The notes below the pieces were generated by a model. It ran no database searches and was not told the DNA's origin. It worked only from the letters and a program-made list of their open reading frames with translations. From assembly GCA_041650595.1 (NCBI GenBank), contig JBAZKW010000001.1, positions 1-64,000 on the forward strand: a DNA stretch of 64,000 bases. The letters run 5' to 3'. Position 1 is the first letter of the stretch. Each line of letters starts with the position of its first letter. The stretch comes from CALFCX01 sp041650595. Its GTDB lineage: Bacteria; Margulisbacteria; WOR-1; JAKLHX01. The translations under genes and the position numbers were made by a program. Shown here in pieces: positions 7,830-15,385 of this stretch.

Positions 7830-10256
7830 TTAGATCAACATAAAAGGATTATAACTTGTCATGCCTTTTCTGCAGAACATGAGTGCCTGCATCGCGAACA
7901 TACTTGCCCATGAATTGTAAGTATCTATATCGCTGCCGTCCTCTGTGCTGGTGCCGTAACGGAACCCGCCGTAGACCTTCGGGTCCTCCTCATCATCCCA
8001 ATTTTGATATGACAGCATAAATTCCAACAATTTTTTGCTTGCGGGGGCGAAATGCATTATCTCAGGACTGGCTTCTTTTGCGATAAAAAATAGTCTGATC
8101 GCCTGGGCCTGAATATCGCTTGATACAGCTTTTGGGAAAGGGACCGTGCTTTCATAATTCCTTCTTACGTGACCTTTTTTATCGGCCTGCTGCAACAGCC
8201 AACGCGTTCCCGCGACTCCGGCGCTAACAAATTCTTCTCTGGACAATAAAGTTCCGGCCGATAAAAGCCCTTCCGCTGAATAGCAATGAGGATGCGTATA
8301 GGTGGATCCGTCGGGCAACTTGAATCTTCCTGTATCTTTTTCCTGATATTTTAAGGCGTTAGAACACAAATGCACGGCGCAATCAGAATATGAAGCATCT
8401 CCAGTGACTTTGTGCATGTGGAGCATAGCAATAGCAACTTTTGCCAGGAATGATCCGGGAGAACAGGACCATCTGTCGTTGAATTCCAGATAGCGGTTCT
8501 CGTGGAAAGAGTAGAGCGCTTGTATCCTTCCTCCGGGAGGCGCCATTTTATCCAAAATAAAAGCAGCTATGGTCCGTGCCGCCGTCAGATATTTTTCGTC
8601 AAATGTTTTTTCATAAAGGTTTAAAAATCCGTTCAATATTATGCCATTATCAAATGTTGCGATCAGACCGTGCTTGCTGTGGAACACATCCCCATTTCCC
8701 GTTCCTCTTTTTTCGTAAAACCTTGAAGGTACGGCTCCGCAGTCGCGAAATCCTCTGCGCAGGATCCAATCCCCGGCCCGTCTTGCGCTGGTCATATATG
8801 TGTCGGTATTTTCACCGAGCGGTTCCGATTCCGCAAGCGCGCACATCGCGGTCATCCAATAACCCATTATTTCCGGATAAATATATGCGTATGAACCCTT
8901 GTCGGCATCATACCAGCTATAGACAGCACCTGTACGGGTTTGCATGCCGGAATTGAGTAGCCAGTTCCGTACAGCAGAAAAAGATTTTCCGACAGATTCT
9001 TCCTGTTTTTTTGTTCTGATGGCTTTGAGCGCGTCCACCGTAGCTTTGATCTGCTTTGGTGTAAATAGAGCAACTCTTTCCGGAGCATGAGGATTCCGTT
9101 TGTCTTTATATCTTTCGTATAAAGCGTCCAGTATCCTTTGAGCTGATTTTCCGTCGCCATACGGAGCGCTTGTAGTGATCATCTGTTGGTATGCCTGTTC
9201 ATCTCCCAAAAGATTTTCGGTTTCCTGCAAAATGCTTTCTACGGTAGTTCCAACTATTTTTGTGGCCTTACATGCTATGCCTTCCGGCCGCTCCGTGCTT
9301 CCGCGCATGATAAGTACCGGCTTGCCGAGCGCCGGCGCTTCTTCCTGGATACCTCCGGAATCGGTCAATATGAGGTAGGATCTTTTCATCAATTGTACAA
9401 AGGATATATAGTCGAGAGGTTCCAGCAAAAGGACATTTGCAACACCCTCCAGGTGCTTTTTTACGATCTCTCTTACCTGAGGGTTTTTATGCATAGGCCA
9501 GACTACCAAGACATCTTTGTGTTGACGGGCTATTTTTGCGACCGCTGAACATATATTCTTTAAAGGCTCTCCTATATTTTCTCTTCTATGGGCGGTAACA
9601 AGAATTATCCTTTTGTCTCTTGGGAGATCCGTAATACTTTTCGAAATAGCATTGTTTTTGGAGGCGATCACCAGAGCATCTATTACAGTATTTCCCGTGC
9701 ATACTATATCGGACATCTGGACCCCTTCTCTCACAAGGTTTTGCACTGCTGTTGTTGTAGGAGCTAAATGAAAATCCGCTATTTGGGATATGACCTTCCT
9801 GTTCTTTTCTTCCGGGAACGGGCAGAACGCTCCGTAAGCCCTGAGTCCCGCTTCAATATGCGCTACGGGTATCTTTTGAAATGAAGCGGCAAGCGCAGAT
9901 GCCATTGCGGTGGTGGTATCCCCGTGAACGACCAGCACGTCTGTTGTATTTGATTCCAATATATTCCCGATCCCGGTTACGATCCTTGATGTAAGCTGGC
10001 ACAGGCTTTGTCCTTTTCTTAAAACGGAAAAGGCCTGGTCTGCTTCTATTTCAAAAACACTTAATGCCTGGTCCAGCATTTTTCCGTGCTGTCCCGTTGT
10101 AACAACATTTGTGTTAAACCTGTTGTCTACTTGCGCTCCCAGTATTACCGGTGCCAACTTAATAGCTTCCGGACGGGTGCCCATGACAAACGTTGTCCTT
10201 AGCTGCTTATATGCGGCCGGTCTAACGGCACGTAATACTGAAATTCTTTGTCCCAT
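7830..10256 (-). CDS. UDP-GlcNAc 2-epimerase (WecB-like) fused to an alpha/alpha-barrel glycosidase-like domain
   Basis: 808 aa. Residues about 20-385 are a non-hydrolysing UDP-N-acetylglucosamine 2-epimerase (UDP-GlcNAc to UDP-ManNAc): VMGTRPEAIKLAPVI, VTTGQH, VVHGDTTTAMA, HIEAGLRAYGAFCPFPEE, VTAHRREN, LTDSGGIQEEAPALGKPVL and a following 'R-GSTERPEG'. After a linker of about 50 residues, residues 440-800 are repeated helical hairpins with aromatic/acidic motifs (YAYIYPEIMGYWMTAM, FHSKHGLIATFDNGIILNG, HPHCYSAEGLL, YNSWASMFAMQAL), typical of six-hairpin glycosidases or epimerases of the (alpha/alpha)6 class. WecB proteins are normally about 370 aa, so the fusion is unusual. It probably makes and then processes a surface polysaccharide. 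ATG 10256 has an AGGAGA site 14 nt upstream and a sigma-28-type promoter 46 nt upstream. It is divergent from the GH2 gene. Confidence 0.85.
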   Translation of the reverse strand: MGQRISVLRAVRPAAYKQLRTTFVMGTRPEAIKLAPVILGAQVDNRFNTNVVTTGQHGKMLDQALSVFEIEADQAFSVLRKGQSLCQLTSRIVTGIGNILESNTTDVLVVHGDTTTAMASALAASFQKIPVAHIEAGLRAYGAFCPFPEEKNRKVISQIADFHLAPTTTAVQNLVREGVQMSDIVCTGNTVIDALVIASKNNAISKSITDLPRDKRIILVTAHRRENIGEPLKNICSAVAKIARQHKDVLVVWPMHKNPQVREIVKKHLEGVANVLLLEPLDYISFVQLMKRSYLILTDSGGIQEEAPALGKPVLIMRGSTERPEGIACKATKIVGTTVESILQETENLLGDEQAYQQMITTSAPYGDGKSAQRILDALYERYKDKRNPHAPERVALFTPKQIKATVDALKAIRTKKQEESVGKSFSAVRNWLLNSGMQTRTGAVYSWYDADKGSYAYIYPEIMGYWMTAMCALAESEPLGENTDTYMTSARRAGDWILRRGFRDCGAVPSRFYEKRGTGNGDVFHSKHGLIATFDNGIILNGFLNLYEKTFDEKYLTAARTIAAFILDKMAPPGGRIQALYSFHENRYLEFNDRWSCSPGSFLAKVAIAMLHMHKVTGDASYSDCAVHLCSNALKYQEKDTGRFKLPDGSTYTHPHCYSAEGLLSAGTLLSREEFVSAGVAGTRWLLQQADKKGHVRRNYESTVPFPKAVSSDIQAQAIRLFFIAKEASPEIMHFAPASKKLLEFMLSYQNWDDEEDPKVYGGFRYGTSTEDGSDIDTYNSWASMFAMQALMFCRKGMTSYNPFMLI

Positions 10257-10302
10257 TTTCTTTTGATACTCTCCTGATATTCCTTTACATGACCTATAGT
10301 TC

Positions 10303-10330
10303 TATCGTCAAATCTTGGGGTAAATTTCAC
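10303..10330 (-). promoter_or_regulatory. Sigma-28-type promoter for the WecB fusion gene
   Basis: Read leftward: GTGAAA, 17 nt, CGATA. The -10 ends 46 nt before ATG 10256. It lies in the divergent gap shared with the GH2 gene. Confidence 0.7.
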
Positions 10331-10366
10331 CCAATTATTTTGTGTGTGCCGTGTTAAAATAAACGC

Positions 10367-12562
10367 ATGCGGACCATATCTCTACGCGGAAAATGGCAAT
10401 ATATCTTAGATCCGAAAGAATCCGGAGAAAAATCGCGTTTATTCGATCCCTCCAAGAAATTCAAGAGCTCGAAAAAAATGAATATCCCCAGCAATTGGCA
10501 GGTTGGGGGAATAGATAACTACAGCGGCACTGTCTGGTTCAAAAAAGAATTTGACGGCATAGACATAAAAGACGGCGAGGATGCGATATTACAATTTGCG
10601 GGAGTAGATTATTTTGCGAAAGTCTGGCTCAACGGAAAACTCCTCGGCGAGCATGAAGGTTATTTTCAACCGTTTGAGTTTGATGTTACGAAATTCTTGA
10701 ACACTTCCCCTCTCCCCATGGGAGAGGGGGTAGGGGTGAGGGCCAACGTTCTCGTTGTCAAAGTTTCTTCTCCGGCGGAACCCGCCGGAAAAGATGCGTG
10801 GCCTCACCGCAAGCGGCTCATAAAAGGAGTTTTTGGCCATCACGATGTCAGACCGGGGGCTTGGCACGGGAAACTCGGGCAAAGCAAGGGGACCGGAGGG
10901 ATTTGGAACGATGTCAACCTTATAATTTGCAAAAAAATCAGACTATCCGGTATAAAAATCAATCCCAAGCTGAAGGACAATTACAAGACCGCCGACTTGA
11001 ACATTGAGATATTTGCGGAAAATACGACTTCCTTTTCTAAAAAAGCCGTGGCGATCGTGGAAATAATAGGCCCGAACGGCAAAAACGTCGACCGATTCAA
11101 GTCAATGCTAGAACTTAGGTCCGGTATAAACATTTTTGACGTAAAGACTGTGATCAAAGGGCCTCATTTGTGGTGGCCGAGAGATCTTGGAGAACAGAAT
11201 CTATATTATGCAAAGGTTAGTCTTTTTGACGCAAAAAGCGGAGAGCTTTTGTCTTTGACGGAAAGCAGATTTGGCATACGCGAGATAAAAATAGGGGAGA
11301 ACAAAGCCTGGATAATCAACGGAAAGAAAATATTTGTCCGCGGGTCCAATATTATCCCCGAAGAATATCTTTCCGCATATTCTAAAGAGCGCATAAAAAA
11401 AGATGTCGAGCTGATAAAAGAGTCCAATTGTAACGCCGTGCGCGTGCACGCTCACGTGAACCGCAAAGAACTTTACGACGCTCTTGACGAGGCGGGAATA
11501 ATGGTGTGGCAGGATTTTGCTCTTCAGTGGGAATATATCGATACTCCGCAGTTTATTTCCGAAGCCGTAAAACAGATACGGGAGATGGTAAATCTTCTTC
11601 ACAACAACCCTTGTGTCGTCGTGTGGTGCTGCCACAACGAGCCGGTAGCAAAAGCTAAAAAACTGGACGACCTTCTTTTTAAAGCGGTCGGGCAGGAGGA
11701 CACGACCAGAGCGATATTTAAATCTTCGGATTTTCACGAGCATCCGTATCCCGGCTGGTTCTGGGGGCACTACAGATATTTCCTTTCGCTTGTCGGAAAG
11801 CCGTTCCCGTCGGAGTTCGGCGCGCAGGCGCTTCCTCGTGAAGCGACGCTGAAAAAAATGTTCGCAAAAAAAGACCTGTGGCCGCCCAACTGGTTTGCAT
11901 GGGCGTACCGCGATTTTGTTTATGAGCAGACCTTTCATATAGCTGGAGTGGAACAAGGCCGCACGCTAAAAGAATTTATCAGGAACAGCCAGGATTATCA
12001 GAGCCGGGTCATAAAATTTTCTGTCGAGAACTACCGCCAGCACAAATGGTCTCAGATAACGGGGATCTTTCATTTTATGCTGCTCGAGCCGTGGCCGGCG
12101 GTCTCTTATTCGGTCACCGATTATTTCAGGAACCGTAAAAAAGGATTTTTCGCTCTAAAAAAGAGCTTTCAGCCTGTGGCGGTGCTTAGCTCTCTCCAGC
12201 GTAGCGCCTACGGTATCGGCCGTAAAATTGAGGGGCAATTTTGGATAGTGAACGACTACCCGCGGGATTTTAGGAACGCGAAGATCGTGTTCTCGCTAAA
12301 AAGAAAAAACAGGGCCTTACACAGGTTTGCGGCGGTAACAATAGATGTGGAAAGTGACTCTTGCAAGGAGGTCACAAATAAGGTATATTCATATACAAAA
12401 GGGCTTGAGATCCCGCTCAAGATAAGGTCAGGCCCTGCAGAGTTGTTTGCGGACGTTTTTGACAGCAAAGGCAAGTTAATTTCTTCAAATTCCGAAGAAA
12501 TAGATCTGGTAAGAATCCCAAAAGGGACCGAGCTGTTCAACGCAGAGTTTTTGTGGGAGTAG
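10367..12562 (+). CDS. Glycoside hydrolase family 2, beta-mannosidase-like
   Basis: 731 aa with no signal peptide, so probably cytoplasmic. GH2 architecture: sugar-binding domain (about 1-190, with VWLNGKLLGEHEGYFQPFEF), immunoglobulin-like domain (about 190-310) and TIM barrel (from about 311, 'NGKKIFVRGSN'). The acid/base is E425 in WCCHNEP and the likely nucleophile is E483 in PSEFGAQ. Overall form is closest to GH2 beta-mannosidases, which release mannose from manno-oligosaccharides; beta-glucuronidase-like specificity is the alternative. Residues about 112-126 (TSPLPMGEGVGVR) are encoded by a palindromic repeat inserted in frame into the first domain. A TAAAAT box lies about 6 nt before the ATG, suggesting a leaderless transcript. 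It heads an operon with the two permease genes (4-nt gap) and then the mannanase. Confidence 0.9.
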   Translation: MRTISLRGKWQYILDPKESGEKSRLFDPSKKFKSSKKMNIPSNWQVGGIDNYSGTVWFKKEFDGIDIKDGEDAILQFAGVDYFAKVWLNGKLLGEHEGYFQPFEFDVTKFLNTSPLPMGEGVGVRANVLVVKVSSPAEPAGKDAWPHRKRLIKGVFGHHDVRPGAWHGKLGQSKGTGGIWNDVNLIICKKIRLSGIKINPKLKDNYKTADLNIEIFAENTTSFSKKAVAIVEIIGPNGKNVDRFKSMLELRSGINIFDVKTVIKGPHLWWPRDLGEQNLYYAKVSLFDAKSGELLSLTESRFGIREIKIGENKAWIINGKKIFVRGSNIIPEEYLSAYSKERIKKDVELIKESNCNAVRVHAHVNRKELYDALDEAGIMVWQDFALQWEYIDTPQFISEAVKQIREMVNLLHNNPCVVVWCCHNEPVAKAKKLDDLLFKAVGQEDTTRAIFKSSDFHEHPYPGWFWGHYRYFLSLVGKPFPSEFGAQALPREATLKKMFAKKDLWPPNWFAWAYRDFVYEQTFHIAGVEQGRTLKEFIRNSQDYQSRVIKFSVENYRQHKWSQITGIFHFMLLEPWPAVSYSVTDYFRNRKKGFFALKKSFQPVAVLSSLQRSAYGIGRKIEGQFWIVNDYPRDFRNAKIVFSLKRKNRALHRFAAVTIDVESDSCKEVTNKVYSYTKGLEIPLKIRSGPAELFADVFDSKGKLISSNSEEIDLVRIPKGTELFNAEFLWE
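10698..10746 (+). repeat. Palindromic repeat inserted in frame in the GH2 gene
   Basis: An imperfect palindrome (CCCCTCTCCC, ATG, GGAGAGGGGG, then TAGGGGTGAGG) inside the coding region. The same type of element is intergenic at 31379-31448 and 45521-45592. It adds about 15 residues between 'FDVTKFLN' and 'NVLVVKV' without breaking the frame. Confidence 0.75.
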
Positions 12563-12566
12563 TTTT

Positions 12567-13505
12567 GTGCAAAAAGGTCTCTGGCAAGAGATAAAAAAAT
12601 ACAGGTTCGCCTATTATTTTGTCCTTCCGACATTTTTGGCGATGCTTTTGCTTCATATATTCCCGGTCTTTCAGGCCTTTTATATGGCCTTTCTCAAACT
12701 GAACCAGTTCACCATCAGCCAGTATCTAATGGCCCCTTTTGCGGGGTTTGACAATTTCTCACAGATACTTTTTAATCCGGACAGCCCGATACGCATCGGA
12801 CTTCTGGAAGCTGTCAGGAACACGGTTATATATACCATCCTGGTAACTTTGGGCACTACCGTTTTTGGCATGATAGTCGCTCTTATGGTGAACCGTAAAA
12901 TGCGCGGACAAAATATTTTCAGGGCGCTTTTTCTTTTCCCGTGGGTCGTTCCCACATATGTGACAGGTCTTTTGTGGGGATTTATGTGGCAGAAGGAGAT
13001 CGGTGTCATAAATATTTTGCTGGTTGATTGGCTGCATCTTTTGCCTTCCAAGCCGTTCTGGCTTTTGGGCCCTAATACTATGTGGGCGATAATCATCCCG
13101 ACCATATGGAGATACTGGCCGCTTTCCATGCTCATGCTGCTTGCGGGAATGCAATCTATACCGGAAGAACTTTACGAGGCCGCCGAAATAGACGGGGCTT
13201 CCGGCTGGAAAAAGTTCTGGTCCATAACATTTCCCATGCTCAAGCCGGTATGGGCAATACTGCTTTTGTTCGGTCTCATCTACAACACTTACTCGTTCAA
13301 CATAGTCATCATGATGTTCGGTTTTGGCGCGGGTTTCCCCGGCGAATGGGGAGACCTTATGATGACCAACATCTTCAGGAACACTTTCCAGCAGTGGGCG
13401 TTCGGTGTGGGCGCCGCGGCTTCCGTTTTGCTCTTGATCGTTATGGTCATAATAGTGAATTTCTGGTTCAGGTTCTATCAAAAAGCCGAAGAAATGAGAG
13501 AGTAA
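12567..13505 (+). CDS. Sugar ABC transporter permease, MalF-like
   Basis: 312 aa, six predicted membrane segments, first at about residues 14-38 (YYFVLPTFLAMLLLHIFPVF). The cytoplasmic EAA loop that contacts the ATPase is clear: ELYEAAEIDGASGWKKFWSI and following FPMLKP at about 195-220. This is the CUT1/MalF-UgpA class that imports oligosaccharides. It starts at GTG 12567, 4 nt after the GH2 stop, and its stop at 13505 is 3 nt before the partner permease. The gene order with a mannosidase and a mannanase suggests manno-oligosaccharide uptake. No solute-binding protein or ATPase is encoded nearby, so a shared ATPase elsewhere must be used. Confidence 0.92.
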   Translation: MQKGLWQEIKKYRFAYYFVLPTFLAMLLLHIFPVFQAFYMAFLKLNQFTISQYLMAPFAGFDNFSQILFNPDSPIRIGLLEAVRNTVIYTILVTLGTTVFGMIVALMVNRKMRGQNIFRALFLFPWVVPTYVTGLLWGFMWQKEIGVINILLVDWLHLLPSKPFWLLGPNTMWAIIIPTIWRYWPLSMLMLLAGMQSIPEELYEAAEIDGASGWKKFWSITFPMLKPVWAILLLFGLIYNTYSFNIVIMMFGFGAGFPGEWGDLMMTNIFRNTFQQWAFGVGAAASVLLLIVMVIIVNFWFRFYQKAEEMRE

Positions 13506-13508
13506 CAG

Positions 13509-15317
13509 ATGCGCCTTACCTATTATATGCAGCAAAGGCTTGTAAAACGCGCGATAGACGCGGTGATGATAGTCCTGCTTATCATTACGCTTTTTCCGAT
13601 ATTCTGGATGGTCTTTTCTTCTTTCAAAAGCAACACAGAGATACTTCTGGGCAATATTCCTTTCGGCAAAGCGGGCAACGATGTATTGAGTATTGACAGC
13701 CGCGGCAGATCCCTGTTCGCTTTTACTTCTGACGGCGGGCTTAACAAATTTGATATAGACTCCGGCGCGCTGCTAAAGCACGGCTCGGTAAAATCCCTGG
13801 CCACTAGTTTTGTTACGGACGATCAAAATGTCTGGGTGGGCACATCCGACAAAGGGCTCATTCAAGTGTCTTTGGACGATTTTTCAAAGAAACGGAGTTT
13901 TTCATATAGAATAAAGGATTTTGACGTAAACAAGGTGGTGTCCACTTCTCTTGCAGATGACGGCAGTTATATATGGATAGCTTTCCAGCAGAAGAATATA
14001 GAAACTCTGCTCAAATTCGACAAGAACAAAATGGCTTTTGTGGACGAGATTTCTTTTGCCGGCGCGCTTTCACCGTCCCAGGCCACTTCTCTTTTGAGGG
14101 ACGGCGGTCTTTTGTGGATTGGAACAAATAAAGGGCTGATCGCTCTAAACGTTGAAAGCGGCAAGGTCATTAAAACTTTTAGTCTGGACTCGCTAAATCT
14201 TCCGCCAATCGACATCCGCGATCTGACAAAGCACGGGGAAAATCTTTTCTTTACGACATCCCGCGGGGTGTATGCGTTTTCTCCAGCCGCCGGCCGGTTA
14301 ATAAGATCTTTTGATTCAGATAAAGGATTGTTGTCAAACAGAGTGAACAATATAACGTTTTCGGGAAATACGATGATCGTAGCGACTAATGCGGGCATTT
14401 CCGCGGTGGACCTGGGAAAAGGCTCCGTAAATAATTTTGAAGCGGTGTTTTCTCCGGTTGACGGCTCCAAAGAGATGAAAAAACTTGTCCGCGCCGATGT
14501 TTTCGGACTGTTCAAAAAGGACGGCAAGCTTTTTGCAGGCGCCTCTTCCGGAAGAATAAGCCTGATAGACTTGAACAGTTCCGCCGTTCTAAAAGCTTAC
14601 GCTGCAAAGGACGGCCACACCCAGATACGCTGGAGAAACTATGTTGATCTTTGGAAAAATATTAATTTCGGCCTTTATTTAAAAAATTCACTCATAATCT
14701 GCGGCATAACGATGGTGATAGCGATGATCTTTGCAACGCTTGCGGCATACGCGCTTGCCAGGTTCAATTTTCCGGGCAGCAATTTTTTTAGTATCGGGGT
14801 CCTTGCGACACAGATGATCCCCGCGATAATGTACCTTATACCCATATACATAATGTTCACCAAGTTCACCATGCTTTCGGGCGTTCCCATGAAGGGCACT
14901 TATTTCGGGATGATACTTGTGTACAGCGCATTTTTCATACCTTTTTCCATATGGATACTGCGCGGATTTTTTGCCGCGATCCCCATTGAGCTGGAAGAAG
15001 CCGCCCGTATCGACGGCTGCAATCCTTTCCAGGTATTTTGGTATATTGTGCTTCCTCTGGCGGTGCCGGGAATAATAGCCACGGGAGTATATGTGTTTTT
15101 GACCGCCTGGGATGAACTTATGTTCGCGTGGGTCCTTACCAACGCAGACACGATGACGATCCCTGTAGGAATAAGATTGTTTGTCGGCAATTACCAGAAC
15201 CGGTTCGACCTTATGATGGCGGCAGCAACGGTCGCGACCATACCGGTAATGGTATTGTTCTTTATGCTGCAAAAATATATCGTCAAGGGTTTGACTGCCG
15301 GGGCCGTAAAAGGATGA
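13509..15317 (+). CDS. MalG-like ABC permease with a beta-propeller domain inserted in the first periplasmic loop
   Basis: 602 aa against about 280 for normal MalG-type permeases. Residues 1-50 give the N-terminal tail and first membrane helix (about 16-38, IDAVMIVLLIITLFPIFWMV) ending in FSSFKSNTEIL. The MalG core resumes at about residue 376 with RNYVDLWKNINFGLYLKNSL and continues with five helices. The EAA loop is at about 494-522 (ELEEAARIDGCNPFQVFWYI, then VLPLAVPG). Between them, about 55-372, lies a repeat domain with units such as 'LWIGTNKGLIALNVESGKVI', 'NVWVGTSDKGLIQVSLDDF' and 'MIVATNAGISAVDL', resembling ligand-sensing Reg_prop/PQQ-like propellers. The insertion site is the periplasmic loop between helices 1 and 2. 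The frame is open throughout with no stop, so it is one protein. It ends the permease pair; the mannanase follows after a palindrome. Confidence 0.88.
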   Translation: MRLTYYMQQRLVKRAIDAVMIVLLIITLFPIFWMVFSSFKSNTEILLGNIPFGKAGNDVLSIDSRGRSLFAFTSDGGLNKFDIDSGALLKHGSVKSLATSFVTDDQNVWVGTSDKGLIQVSLDDFSKKRSFSYRIKDFDVNKVVSTSLADDGSYIWIAFQQKNIETLLKFDKNKMAFVDEISFAGALSPSQATSLLRDGGLLWIGTNKGLIALNVESGKVIKTFSLDSLNLPPIDIRDLTKHGENLFFTTSRGVYAFSPAAGRLIRSFDSDKGLLSNRVNNITFSGNTMIVATNAGISAVDLGKGSVNNFEAVFSPVDGSKEMKKLVRADVFGLFKKDGKLFAGASSGRISLIDLNSSAVLKAYAAKDGHTQIRWRNYVDLWKNINFGLYLKNSLIICGITMVIAMIFATLAAYALARFNFPGSNFFSIGVLATQMIPAIMYLIPIYIMFTKFTMLSGVPMKGTYFGMILVYSAFFIPFSIWILRGFFAAIPIELEEAARIDGCNPFQVFWYIVLPLAVPGIIATGVYVFLTAWDELMFAWVLTNADTMTIPVGIRLFVGNYQNRFDLMMAAATVATIPVMVLFFMLQKYIVKGLTAGAVKG

Positions 15318-15325
15318 AAAAAATC

Positions 15326-15353
15326 GTAGGGGTTGGTTTTAAACCAACCCTAC
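15326..15353 (+). repeat. Palindromic repeat between permease and mannanase genes
   Basis: GTAGGG(G)TTGGTTT / AAACCAACCCTAC inverted repeat, starting 9 nt after the permease stop. A related palindrome (GTAGGGCGGGTTT/AAACCCGCCCTTAC) follows the mannanase at 17040-17067, so the gene is bracketed by two members of one family. It could form an RNA hairpin. Confidence 0.7.
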
Positions 15354-15385
15354 CGTAAAATATTATTTATTAGGAGGGAAACAAG

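Noticed and set aside
11201..11956. 251-codon antisense frame inside the GH2 gene
   Set aside because: It is a shadow of the GH2 coding strand with no motif or ribosome-binding site.
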